This document shows, piece by piece, positions 9,618-18,298 of a stretch of DNA of 35,809 nucleotides. The DNA lies in assembly GCA_016927235.1 (NCBI GenBank), contig JAFGNB010000138.1, positions 1 through 35,809 of the forward strand, read 5' to 3'. The position numbers and the translations under genes were made by a program. The stretch comes from Chitinispirillaceae bacterium. Its GTDB lineage: Bacteria; Fibrobacterota; Chitinivibrionia; Chitinivibrionales; Chitinispirillaceae. Below the pieces are notes generated by a model. That model saw nothing but the letters and a program-made list of their open reading frames with translations. It did no database searches and was not told the origin of the DNA. The number at the start of each line of letters is the position of its first letter. Position 1 is the first letter of the stretch.

Positions 9618-11261
9618 ATGTCAATCGATAAACAACCGGTCGAAGCAATAATGTATTTACGCACTCCGGAGGCCGATGGCATACCTCGGACAGGCTGCCG
9701 TACCACATTCGGCGGCGTTGTTTCGGCACTCGCGCTTTTCTGTCTCACGGCGAGCTCCTTCTCCGGGGAGCGGCCGCCCGGCCCGCCCGACTCCCCGCAG
9801 CGGCCGAATGTACTCACGAAGAGCGTCTCTGCGGCCACATCCTCATTCACCTATACTTTTGTAAAGGTTCAGGAAAACGGGCCATGGAAAAACAGGGTCA
9901 ACATGGTCTATGCTTCCGACGGATATACGGCATCCGAACTTCCCAAAGCGGCCGCCTACGTCGACAGCCAGATCAAATGGAGAAATACGGAATACCTCTA
10001 TGCGCGGCCATTTCCACGGTATGCAAAATTCTTCAATTTCTACCGGATCGACATGGTCAGCCAGGAATCGGGGATGAGTTCCAGCGGAAACAGGGTCAAT
10101 AACGCGCTCGGCGCCACGTTCGACGGCGACCGCGTCGCCTACATCGACGACCGCAAAGGCAATGCCCTTGTCTCACAGGTCCAGAAGGAGACGGGGATTA
10201 CCTTCAACTGGAAAACCGCTATCGTCAATTCCAATAAATACGCCAACTCCGGAAGTTGGGTAGACGATGGAAAGGGAAGAGGGATAGGATGGACGGTGTT
10301 CTGTTACCCGCAATACGGCGATATCTGTCTGCATGAAGGGGGACACACCTTTTCCCATCTGGCGGATGAGTATGGGGGAAACAAGACGGATAATAACGAA
10401 TACGGCGAGATCAATTCAACCCATTCCTGCGACGGCTCGAAATGGGGGCACTGGATTGGATACAAAGACATCGATCCGAAACTCTGGAGCAGCGCCGGAG
10501 TTTCCGACACCGTGGGGTATTATCAGGGGAGCAGATATGCCAACACCGGGCAATACCGTCCCACGTTCGACAGCAGGATGAACGAAACGGCCGGCAGGAA
10601 CCGTCCTCCCTTTTCCTTCAACATCGTCTGCCGCGAAAAAATCGTGCATGACATTTACAATATTGTGCATCCGATCGATACGCTCATGGACACGACCAAA
10701 CAAGCGACCGATCCCGACAGCGTTTGGATAAAAGTGATCGATCCTCACGTGATACATGTTGACTGGTATGTAAACGACGTGCTCAAGAAAACCGATGGCG
10801 GAACCTCACTTCATCGTTCCGATCTCGCCGCCGATGCCGGTACGTATATTGTCAAGGCGCATGCTTATGACGAATGCATCCGGCATAGGTATTCCGACAA
10901 TAAAAATCCCGATACGCTGGATATCGTGCGCAAGGACACCTCGAAACTGGTTCAGGACGCCCGCTGGACCGTCGAGATGACGTCTGTTAAAACTGCGATA
11001 GACGGCCGCGAAAGGCGGCCTTTTTCAGCAAGGATACTCAACAGCACCCTGGTGTACTCTCTTCCGCGGCCGGCAGCCGTATCCGTCACATTTTTCGTTT
11101 GCAGCGGCGTTGCGGTCAATACGATTCGAACGGACGGCACTGCCGGAGAAAATTCGGTTCGGCTGCTGAACGGCGATCGGAGGCTCGCACCGGGCATGTA
11201 TTTTGTCGAAATAGCCGCTGCCGGCATGCGTCAGATCGTATCGTATGGTGTGGGGCAATAG
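9618..11261 (+). CDS. IgA-peptidase M64-family zinc metallopeptidase, secreted (copy 1)
   Basis: This protein has 547 residues from the ATG at 9618. The Met at 9651 is an alternative, and neither has a strong ribosome site. A hydrophobic export segment (VSALALFCLTASSFSG) sits near residues 34-50. The core is peptidase family M64: VNMVYASDGYTASEL, PFPRYAKFFNFYRIDMVSQESG, then the zinc motif HEGGH at 239-243 followed by HLADEYGG. M64 enzymes cut immunoglobulin A or serve as general surface endopeptidases. A beta-rich domain (DSVWIKVIDPHVIHVDWYVND, GTYIVKAHAYDE) follows, and a sorting-type tail closes it (SVTFFVCSGVAVNTI, PGMYFVEIAAAG). A clear paralogue lies at 27364-28923 on the other strand. 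The gene follows the DUF5060 enzyme by 26 bases, and the next lipoprotein begins 20 bases after it. Confidence 0.85.
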   Translation: MSIDKQPVEAIMYLRTPEADGIPRTGCRTTFGGVVSALALFCLTASSFSGERPPGPPDSPQRPNVLTKSVSAATSSFTYTFVKVQENGPWKNRVNMVYASDGYTASELPKAAAYVDSQIKWRNTEYLYARPFPRYAKFFNFYRIDMVSQESGMSSSGNRVNNALGATFDGDRVAYIDDRKGNALVSQVQKETGITFNWKTAIVNSNKYANSGSWVDDGKGRGIGWTVFCYPQYGDICLHEGGHTFSHLADEYGGNKTDNNEYGEINSTHSCDGSKWGHWIGYKDIDPKLWSSAGVSDTVGYYQGSRYANTGQYRPTFDSRMNETAGRNRPPFSFNIVCREKIVHDIYNIVHPIDTLMDTTKQATDPDSVWIKVIDPHVIHVDWYVNDVLKKTDGGTSLHRSDLAADAGTYIVKAHAYDECIRHRYSDNKNPDTLDIVRKDTSKLVQDARWTVEMTSVKTAIDGRERRPFSARILNSTLVYSLPRPAAVSVTFFVCSGVAVNTIRTDGTAGENSVRLLNGDRRLAPGMYFVEIAAAGMRQIVSYGVGQ

Positions 11262-11281
11262 TGGTTGCAGGTGTGATAAAA

Positions 11282-12052
11282 ATGATGAAGAGAGAAGTGC
11301 TTCCGTTTCTGGCAGGCGTGAGCGTCGCGGCATTTGCACTTGCCGGCTGCGGCGACGGCGGGACCGGCCCGGATGACGCTCCTGCGTTCAGCAATGTTTC
11401 GGAGTTCGCCCCCTTTTATGTCGCATACCTTTCACCCGATCCTTTTGAAAAACCCGACACGGTGAAAGTGTCGTTCGACTACAATTCAGCAAAAATCAAA
11501 TCAATCAAAGTAACGGGGACGCTCGATTCGGGAACGACATGGATCCCGGTGGCCTCGATAACCCCCCAAAGCTCCAATAAAGCCTCCATCGTCTGGGTGC
11601 CTTTTACCGACATGGTGCATTTTTCCTATTTTGGAGTAAAGCAATGCCGGCTGAAAATAGAAGATCCCCTTTCCGATGCCGGGTGTGCAACCGATTCGTT
11701 TGATGTGGTGGGAAATATTCCCTTTATGCTTACCGCCCCCGAAGAGGGAGAAGTATTCCGGATCTCCGATTCAATTACTGTTTTCTATGCCCAGAACCAG
11801 GATCTCACGGCGCGTCTTGCGGCATTGGTATTTCCTGATATCAACGATGATTCCACCTCCGTCTCTCTTCCGAATCCCACACTGCTGCCGAATTCGCGGG
11901 ACTTCATCAGGTATCTTCAAACGACATTCAGTCTCGACGACCCGCGATTCAATTATGACACAGCCGCAATGCCGAATATTAACATAATGGTGGCCGATTA
12001 CGGAACACAGGTCGTCCAGAAGGTGTCAGGGCCGATCACCATTACCCGGTAA
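11282..12052 (+). CDS. Lipoprotein of unknown function, Ig-like
   Basis: I placed the start at the ATG at 11282 (MMKRE); the adjacent ATG at 11285 would also serve. Either gives a textbook lipoprotein signal, with Lys-Arg, a hydrophobic stretch and the lipobox L-A-G-C at Cys23, followed by GDGG. The mature ~230 residues look all-beta. The first half (VKVSFDYNSAKIKSIKVTGTLDSG, SIVWVPF) resembles fibronectin/Ig-like repeats of the 'stretches of solid-state N-terminal strand' type found in Fibrobacter surface proteins. The second half, starting FMLTAPEEGEVFRISDSITV, looks like another Ig-like module. No catalytic motif is seen. It is the first of three neighbouring envelope genes (two lipoproteins and a barrel) in tight succession, so a shared outer-membrane complex is plausible. 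I do not recognise a named family. Confidence 0.7.
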   Translation: MMKREVLPFLAGVSVAAFALAGCGDGGTGPDDAPAFSNVSEFAPFYVAYLSPDPFEKPDTVKVSFDYNSAKIKSIKVTGTLDSGTTWIPVASITPQSSNKASIVWVPFTDMVHFSYFGVKQCRLKIEDPLSDAGCATDSFDVVGNIPFMLTAPEEGEVFRISDSITVFYAQNQDLTARLAALVFPDINDDSTSVSLPNPTLLPNSRDFIRYLQTTFSLDDPRFNYDTAAMPNINIMVADYGTQVVQKVSGPITITR

Positions 12053-12117
12053 ATGACGCCCGTGCAGCCGAACGGACGGATATCGCCTGACGCCGTGGGG
12101 TGATGAGGGAGAATTTC

Positions 12118-13353
12118 ATGACAGAAAAAGGAAGACGTCCCTTGTTGGCGGGGAGCGCCGCAATGCTCCTCTTCCTGATAAGCAGCTGTCAATTTCCCTA
12201 TAATCCGCAACCGCAACCGACTCCCATAAAAGAACGGGTCACGAAAGCCGATTCCGGTTCGTTCGGGTCGGGCCGGCTTTATCCCGTCAATAGTGGCGAG
12301 CAGGCGTGCAATCCCTCGATTTCCCCGAACAGCACCTACTCGGCCTGCATGCTGTGGCTCGGTTTCGATCGTGTGTCAGTAAAGGTCCCCGACAGTCTCG
12401 GCGGCTATGAGGCAAACGTCATACGGGAACACGACCGTTTGACGATCGTCGACACGGCGAATACCGTCCGCTGGTACCTGCTGATCTCCGAACTCAACCG
12501 GAGCGGTGAATTCCAGTGCCCCGAATGGTCGACGCATCCGGATTACCTCGCCTGTTGCATCGGAACGATCGCGCAACCGTACAGCGGCTACGCGGTACGT
12601 CTTTCTGACAAGCAGGCATTACACCTCTGCGACAAAAAACTCGAGGAATTCAGCACTCCCCATTTCTGGCTGCCGGATTCTGCCGTATGGGGGGGCACGG
12701 TTGACGAACCCGTGTTCGATTCCGGTGGTTTTGTACGAAAAGAGCAGGTGCGGCAGTTTTTCGGGACCGATCGGTTCAAATTCATTTATACCCTGCTGCA
12801 ACGGAGCGGCACGCTCTTTTATGTGGATTACTCCGTTTCGGAAGATCCGGTACCGGTTCCTCTTCGCAAACCGGAAGGGCTGGAAAGCTGGTACTGCCAC
12901 AGCCCGCTCATTTCCCCCGACGGCGGATGGGTGGCCTATCACTGTTTTCCCAATTCCGCGCAGGGCGCCTACTATCGGTCCTTTATTCAGAGGCTCGCCC
13001 CGGATGCACAACCCATTTTGATAGCCGACAAGGCATCGGACCCGCATTGGTGGGTGGACCCGATTGACAACGAACGCTCCTACATTGTTTATACCGTCAC
13101 CGAAGGACCCTATTTTTCGGAATATGACTATACCGATCCGTTAATAGAACAGTCGGGCAGCGCCGGTGCGACACTGATCCAGAGGCTCAAGGGCACGTGG
13201 CGGGATGTCCCCGGCTTTCTCGGCACGCTGTCGCCCGATGAGGGATATACACCTTATACGTTGATACATTTACCGTTCAAAGGCGGACTTTCACGCGACG
13301 GCTATTTTTTATGCACTGCTTATAAATATGCTTATTTATTGCATTTGAAATAA
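12118..13353 (+). CDS. Lipoprotein with TolB/PD40-like propeller, unknown function
   Basis: The start at 12118 is favoured by GAGGGA at 12105-12110, seven bases upstream. In-frame GTG/ATG codons at 12100 and 12103 lack that spacing. The 411-residue product opens with a lipoprotein signal (RR, hydrophobic segment, lipobox I-S-S-C at Cys24). The mature part has repeated blade-like phrases typical of TolB/PD40 beta-propellers: NPSISPNSTYSACMLW, PEWSTHPDYLACC, PLISPDGGWVAYHCF, DPHWW..ERSYIVYTV, TLSPDEGYTPY. It is therefore probably a periplasmic or surface propeller that binds a partner or ligand rather than an enzyme. The stop at 13353 is 29 bases before the barrel gene, in keeping with one transcript. 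Confidence 0.7.
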   Translation: MTEKGRRPLLAGSAAMLLFLISSCQFPYNPQPQPTPIKERVTKADSGSFGSGRLYPVNSGEQACNPSISPNSTYSACMLWLGFDRVSVKVPDSLGGYEANVIREHDRLTIVDTANTVRWYLLISELNRSGEFQCPEWSTHPDYLACCIGTIAQPYSGYAVRLSDKQALHLCDKKLEEFSTPHFWLPDSAVWGGTVDEPVFDSGGFVRKEQVRQFFGTDRFKFIYTLLQRSGTLFYVDYSVSEDPVPVPLRKPEGLESWYCHSPLISPDGGWVAYHCFPNSAQGAYYRSFIQRLAPDAQPILIADKASDPHWWVDPIDNERSYIVYTVTEGPYFSEYDYTDPLIEQSGSAGATLIQRLKGTWRDVPGFLGTLSPDEGYTPYTLIHLPFKGGLSRDGYFLCTAYKYAYLLHLK

Positions 13354-13382
13354 AAAACAAATGGACGCGGGGGCGATGAGCG

Positions 13383-14525
13383 ATGGAATATCGCTTCAGA
13401 ATGAGTGGGATTTCGGCGGTTGGTACGGTTGGTGCGGTTGTGGCGATTATTTGCCTGTATGCATTGGTTATCACGGGGAAGCGTTTTTCTAAGGGAGTGG
13501 CGGATTACGGCGGGCTTCTCACACCGTGGCAATGCGTAGGCGGCTGCGGTGCCGGCGGATCGGGCGGCGGATCGAGTGGTATCAAATGGATCGGTGAAGG
13601 CGCAGCCGGAGGAAGGGTACACATTGAAATGCTTCCGAAACTGAATTTCGGACGGGAGTTCGTTTATATGACCGCAGTACCGCGCGTTGCTTTCAATCCG
13701 GTATATACCACCGAACTCGGGATATCCATGCTTGTCGGTTTCAAGGAGGCAAGGGTCCAGTACCAGACGAATATGCCTCAGCAAACCGAGCTTAACGGCG
13801 GAAAAGGGGACCTGACGCTCGATGTCATGCATAGCTTCGGAAGCGAAGGGCAATTCATCTGGCAGACGGCGCTGACCTTTCCCACGGGCGAGTGGGACGC
13901 CGCACACGGTACCGATGTATCGAAAAACATTCTGCCGCAGAAGATGCAAATGGGGCAGGGCGTTTACTCGGCGACCCTCGGGCTCTTCTATTCCTTTGAT
14001 GTTGAAAATGGCATGTATGTGTTCGACGGGTTCCTCAATTATCCCTTCATGTTCCGGTTCGATAAGAAAAACAGATACCTTGAAACCGATTACAAGGCAT
14101 ATAAAAACGTCACCGAGAACAGGGAGCGGTTTTATTATAAGCATATACTCAAGCACTACGGCGAAAGCGACCGGGGAGACTACTATCCCCCTTCGATAAG
14201 TCTCGACGCCATATACGCGTATCGGGGAGTGCCGAGACTGACCCAATCCTTCCAGCTCTTTTTCCTGGCGCCTCTGGGGGTCCGGTGGATTCATTCGCAT
14301 GTTCCCACTGAATACAATCCGATGCCGGACCCGGACCATCGGGCATGGGAGGCGGTTCTCTCCTACGGGGTGGAATTTTCGAGGGAGCGGTTTCCGCTGT
14401 TTTTCGGTGTCGGGCTTCCGATCCACGACCGGAAAGACCCGGTTGGAAAATGGGACGCGCCGGAGTGGAAAAACATCGGCAATGAATGGATTGCCGCCTT
14501 CGGTTTCAAAGCCGCGATGTTTTGA
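13383..14525 (+). CDS. Putative outer-membrane beta-barrel protein
   Basis: This protein has 380 residues. A hydrophobic N-terminus (SAVGTVGAVVAIICLYALVITG, residues ~9-30) serves as signal or anchor. A Gly/Cys-rich linker with CVGGCGAGGSGGGSSG follows. The remaining ~310 residues show alternating polar and hydrophobic strands with aromatic girdles (FVYMTAVPRVAFNPVYTTELGISML, QFIWQTALTFPTGEW, GVYSATLGLFYSFDVENGMYVFDGFLNY, SFQLFFLAPLGVRWIH, EAVLSYGVEF). The protein ends in ...AAFGFKAAMF with a C-terminal Phe, the usual barrel-assembly signature. The start may instead be the Met at 13401. It stands directly after two lipoproteins. No family is recognised, and a transport or secretion-pore function is only an inference. 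Confidence 0.65.
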   Translation: MEYRFRMSGISAVGTVGAVVAIICLYALVITGKRFSKGVADYGGLLTPWQCVGGCGAGGSGGGSSGIKWIGEGAAGGRVHIEMLPKLNFGREFVYMTAVPRVAFNPVYTTELGISMLVGFKEARVQYQTNMPQQTELNGGKGDLTLDVMHSFGSEGQFIWQTALTFPTGEWDAAHGTDVSKNILPQKMQMGQGVYSATLGLFYSFDVENGMYVFDGFLNYPFMFRFDKKNRYLETDYKAYKNVTENRERFYYKHILKHYGESDRGDYYPPSISLDAIYAYRGVPRLTQSFQLFFLAPLGVRWIHSHVPTEYNPMPDPDHRAWEAVLSYGVEFSRERFPLFFGVGLPIHDRKDPVGKWDAPEWKNIGNEWIAAFGFKAAMF

Positions 14526-14595
14526 ATGAAAAAATCCTCTTATGAATGGAAATGGTTCTGCAAATTATTGTTACGTTAAAAAGGAGTGGTATTCC

Positions 14596-16296
14596 ATGAA
14601 GCGAACCGCCCGGGCATGGGTTTTGATTGCACTGTTTTTTTTCTTCGGGCATTCCCAAACGCACATTCCCATAACAATGAACGGAACGCTTCCGCCGTCA
14701 GTCGACAATACCACCGCTTCCTGGTTTCCTCCGATTGTCGATGAAGACAACACCATGGGGTGCGGCAATGCAACCGGCATCGGATATATTTTTAACTTCG
14801 AAGCCAACTATTCCAGAAATGTATCGGCCAAAACCGTCAAAAATCATTTTCACTGGATTTATACCTACGACATACTTAACGGCGGCAGCAGGGACAGCGG
14901 AACGTATGCCATGTTTATTGGTGCGTGGAAAATAGCGCAGGAAAACGGCATTGTCAGCACCGCCGATTTTACCGGCAACGCTTCAGGTTCGCTGGAATCC
15001 ATTTTGAATATAACCTCAATGGAAAGCAATTCCCTCACCTACACCAAGTGGCCCGACGGCTACGACAACTATTACCGGGCCATGCAGTGCCGGGTGGACC
15101 AGATCGACTCCTTCGCGATTCAGGATACGAATGGTTTGAGGCGAATGAAGCAGTGGTTGACAGACCACGGCAACGGATCTGCCGGCGGAGGTATTTTAGT
15201 GTTTACCGCGAATATTTACAGCATCCAGGCGACGACGGTGCCGGCCGGAACTCCTGAGGCGGGAAAAAAGTTTATCAAATTGTGGGGCTCCAACCTCTCC
15301 TCTCAGCACGCCATGGCGATCGTCGGGTATAACGACAGCGTCAGGTATGATTTCAACAGGGACGGCAGCTACACGAATAATAGTGACATAGGCAATGACG
15401 CCGGCGTTATCGGAACAAAAGACAACAAGGTCGGTCTGGCGGACTGGGAAATAGGAGCCTACAGGGCCGCAAATACCTGGGGCTCCGGATGGATGGACGG
15501 AAACGCCGGACTCGCCTGGGCGCCCTACCGGTCCCTGGTCGTCACTCCTCCAAACGGCGGATTGACGAACAACGGCCGTGTCTATTACGTGACGATTAAG
15601 AAGAATTACTCTCCCCGCATGGCGCTGAAAATAGCACTGACTCACGCCGCGCGCAGGAACATCGCTCTTTCAGTGGGCGTCGCCCCGGGTCAAACGGCAA
15701 CCGCTCCGACGAAAACCAGGAAGTTCGAACGGCTATTCACGTACGCCGGCGGCGCCTATCCGATGTGCGGCAGGGGCGCTTCGCCCTCCATTGAAATCGG
15801 ACTGGATGTTTCCGATCTCCTTGATTCGATCGCCGGCAGTACCGCCGCCGTCTATTTCCTTATAGTCAACTCAAAGGGAGGCAGCGGCGCCGTTGATTCC
15901 CTTTCGTTAATGGATTACACGTCCGGTACGCTTCGTCAGACGAAATCTCCGCACACCGGCGTCGCCATCGCCCCCGGTACCGCGGGGTCGCCCGCGACAA
16001 CGTATGTCGGTGTCGCGACGGACCTTACCGCAACCGCGTCCGGCGCCGGCCGGTTATCGACGCCGCGGACTATGACGATCCGTTTTCCGAAACGGGGATT
16101 CCCACTGCAGGTGCCGGCGCCTGCCGGCGCCGTTGTTTCGATGGTCGATATGCGGGGGAAACGGTGCTTCTCCGCGGGTTGCGTCGGGAAAAGCGGATTG
16201 ATCGACGCGCCCGACGACATGCCCGCGGGAACGTATATTATCACCGTTACCGGACGCGGCGGGGTGCGATGGTCGAAACGATTGCTGCTGAAGTAA
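14596..16296 (+). CDS. Papain-like (C1-type) cysteine peptidase with sorting tail
   Basis: The start at 14596 has AAAAAGGAG just upstream and gives 566 residues with a strong signal peptide (residues 1-20, ending FGHSQ). Early residues run LPPSVDN..PPIVDEDNTMGCGNATGIGY, which aligns with the mature N-terminus of papain-like enzymes (PVKDQGSCGSCWAF). Cys56 falls on the catalytic Cys. The oxyanion Gln position is Glu50, which is unusual. HAMAIVGY supplies His238 and NTWGSGW supplies Asn293, completing the Cys-His-Asn triad. There is no obvious inhibitory propeptide. After ~370 the protein changes to a beta domain, and the tail (VSMVDMRGKR, PAGTYIITVTGRGG, ending RLLLK) is of the sorting type. 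It may be a surface protease working with the M64 enzyme. The alternative view is an inactive homologue, because of the Glu50 change. Confidence 0.62.
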   Translation: MKRTARAWVLIALFFFFGHSQTHIPITMNGTLPPSVDNTTASWFPPIVDEDNTMGCGNATGIGYIFNFEANYSRNVSAKTVKNHFHWIYTYDILNGGSRDSGTYAMFIGAWKIAQENGIVSTADFTGNASGSLESILNITSMESNSLTYTKWPDGYDNYYRAMQCRVDQIDSFAIQDTNGLRRMKQWLTDHGNGSAGGGILVFTANIYSIQATTVPAGTPEAGKKFIKLWGSNLSSQHAMAIVGYNDSVRYDFNRDGSYTNNSDIGNDAGVIGTKDNKVGLADWEIGAYRAANTWGSGWMDGNAGLAWAPYRSLVVTPPNGGLTNNGRVYYVTIKKNYSPRMALKIALTHAARRNIALSVGVAPGQTATAPTKTRKFERLFTYAGGAYPMCGRGASPSIEIGLDVSDLLDSIAGSTAAVYFLIVNSKGGSGAVDSLSLMDYTSGTLRQTKSPHTGVAIAPGTAGSPATTYVGVATDLTATASGAGRLSTPRTMTIRFPKRGFPLQVPAPAGAVVSMVDMRGKRCFSAGCVGKSGLIDAPDDMPAGTYIITVTGRGGVRWSKRLLLK

Positions 16297-16324
16297 CGAT
16301 GATTTCCCGAAGCGAAAGTATTGT

Positions 16325-18298
16325 GTGCGTAAATCAACAGACAACGTTTCCTCCCTCCCCGCTGGCGTGAAGTCGCATGCCGAAAAAGTCGGCCGCTACG
16401 GCATCCCGGCGGTCCTCTTCGTCTTTTATTTCATATATGTGCTGGCATACATCGATCCCGCCATGATCTATTCCAGCAACGGATTCAATCTTCCGTCCTT
16501 CATCCGGTATCTGCACGAGAAAGAGCGCAATGCAACGGTCGTGCATGAACCTTCCCGCTACAGCGGCGACGGGTATATTCTCGAATGCTCTCCTCGCTAT
16601 TTTCGGGATCTGTTTTCAGCTCCGGGCGGACTTACGAAGCTTATAGTCACCCTGGTGATTTATTCATGCAACTATTCCGTCATCGGGGCATTCGTGATCA
16701 CCGGTCTCGCGGGGCTTCTTTTTTATCTCTTTCTTCTTGTTGTCCGGCGGGACGGCGGCGACATGCCTTCAATCGTCCCGGCCGTGCCGGCGCTCGTCGT
16801 GCTTTACATCGCTCATCTTTACGAGCTCGATGCGCTGGCGTATGTCGTGCCGATTACCGGGGCACTGGCGTTCATTATTTTATTCCGGCGGCTGTCGGGA
16901 AGCGGAAATCTGCGGCAGGCCGCGACACTGATCGTGATTTCCTGGACAAGCTGGTATCTCTTACAGTGGGCTTCGCTCCTCTTACTGGCGATCGTTCTAC
17001 TTGATGCGCTTTTCATACGGCGGCACCGCCTGCCGCTTCTTATCGCGGCGGGGTGTAACGCAGGACTGTTTTTCCTGATTGAAGGCCGTTTCCTCGTATT
17101 GGGTGACGCCGTGCGGGCGGAAACTTTCTTCGCCCGACCCTGGCCCCCGGTCATTCTTATCGCCTGGTTTCCGCTGATCATCCTTCTGGGGCATCTTCGT
17201 CCCGGAAGCATTTTCGGTGCTTTGCGCGCAAGGCGGAACGCTCCTTTGACCCGGCTGACGACGGAATTTTTCCTTGTCACCCTCCTGACGGCCATTGTCG
17301 TGACGTCGGCGCGGCTCAATCCGGTCCTGCGCGATGTCCGTGCAATGGCGCGGACCGTGCATCATTTACAGAATAAACAATGGGACGAGGTTCTCGACGA
17401 TGACTTCTCAACCCAGTTCAGGAATTTTCCCGAAAAATCCGGTCCGCTTCAACGATACCTGATTCATGCCCGCGACCGATGCCTGGCGGAAACCGGCTTG
17501 CTGGGGGAAAAGATGTTTTCCTTTCCGCAGGCTACCTTCTCGCCCGAGCCCCTTCTTTTACGGCAATCCCTCCTCGATCACGGTTTCCCGCTCTGGGCGG
17601 CAGCGGCAAAGCTGTTCATGGAGCTTGGCCTGGTGAATTATGCCGAAAAAACAATCGGCGAACTCATGGAGTGCATGGGCCCCTATCCGTTTCTCATGTG
17701 GGAGCGATCATTGCTTCACCTGGCAAAAAACAATCAGCAGGCAGCGTCGGTCTACCTGAAAAAATTAAGCGCCATGCCTTTTTATCGGAAAGAGGCACGG
17801 CAACTTCTCGCTATTCTCGGCGATTCATCGGCAATTGCCGCCCACCCGAGGATCGAGCATCTGCGTTCATGCATGGATACGACCGACTACTATTTTCTTT
17901 CCTGCAACGAAGAGGGGCTGCTGCGACACCTGCTCGGCGCAAACCCGAAAAACCGCCTGGCGTTCGATTACCTTCAGGCATATTACCTGATGACCGGTAA
18001 GGCCGGAAAATTGATAGATGAAATAAGAAATGCGCCCTCTCTCGGGTATACAACCCTTCCCCGTCACTGGGAGGAGGGGATCTGCGTATACCTTACAAGA
18101 GAGGACGGGAATCCCGCCGATGCGGCCGAGCACATCGCCAGAATATCGCCGGCGACCTTCCGGCGGTTCGACCGGTTCATGCAGATGTATTTTTCCCTTG
18201 AAGGCGATCCGTCCGCGGCAAAAAAACTCGGACCTCTCTTCGGTTCGACCTATTACTACTTTTATTCTTTTGAATCAACGTACGGAGAGAAGCGATGA
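16325..18298 (+). CDS. Polytopic membrane protein with helical C-terminal domain (DUF6057-like?)
   Basis: GTG at 16325 is the likely start (657 residues). An in-frame GTG at 16368 is an alternative, and neither has a strong ribosome site. A first transmembrane helix (PAVLFVFYFIYVLAYI, ~29-45) is followed by a ~65-residue loop. About eight more hydrophobic helices then run to residue ~340 (VIYSCNYSVIGAFVITGLAGLLFYLFLLVV, LIVISWTSWYLLQWASLLLLAIVLL, VILIAWFPLIILLG, FFLVTLLTAIVVTSA). The last ~310 residues are soluble, Leu/Ala-rich and helical, with TPR-like pairs (MELGLVNYAEKTIGELMECMG, LLHLAKNNQQAASVYLKKL). The architecture recalls DUF6057 proteins of Bacteroidetes, but I cannot verify this. 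It overlaps the next gene by the four bases ATGA, so the two products are probably made together and act as a pair. Confidence 0.6.
   Translation: MRKSTDNVSSLPAGVKSHAEKVGRYGIPAVLFVFYFIYVLAYIDPAMIYSSNGFNLPSFIRYLHEKERNATVVHEPSRYSGDGYILECSPRYFRDLFSAPGGLTKLIVTLVIYSCNYSVIGAFVITGLAGLLFYLFLLVVRRDGGDMPSIVPAVPALVVLYIAHLYELDALAYVVPITGALAFIILFRRLSGSGNLRQAATLIVISWTSWYLLQWASLLLLAIVLLDALFIRRHRLPLLIAAGCNAGLFFLIEGRFLVLGDAVRAETFFARPWPPVILIAWFPLIILLGHLRPGSIFGALRARRNAPLTRLTTEFFLVTLLTAIVVTSARLNPVLRDVRAMARTVHHLQNKQWDEVLDDDFSTQFRNFPEKSGPLQRYLIHARDRCLAETGLLGEKMFSFPQATFSPEPLLLRQSLLDHGFPLWAAAAKLFMELGLVNYAEKTIGELMECMGPYPFLMWERSLLHLAKNNQQAASVYLKKLSAMPFYRKEARQLLAILGDSSAIAAHPRIEHLRSCMDTTDYYFLSCNEEGLLRHLLGANPKNRLAFDYLQAYYLMTGKAGKLIDEIRNAPSLGYTTLPRHWEEGICVYLTREDGNPADAAEHIARISPATFRRFDRFMQMYFSLEGDPSAAKKLGPLFGSTYYYFYSFESTYGEKR

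Noticed and set aside
13332-14426. 364-codon frame antisense to the barrel gene
   Set aside because: The sense frame has an export signal and barrel pattern. The antisense product has no domain and no ribosome site.
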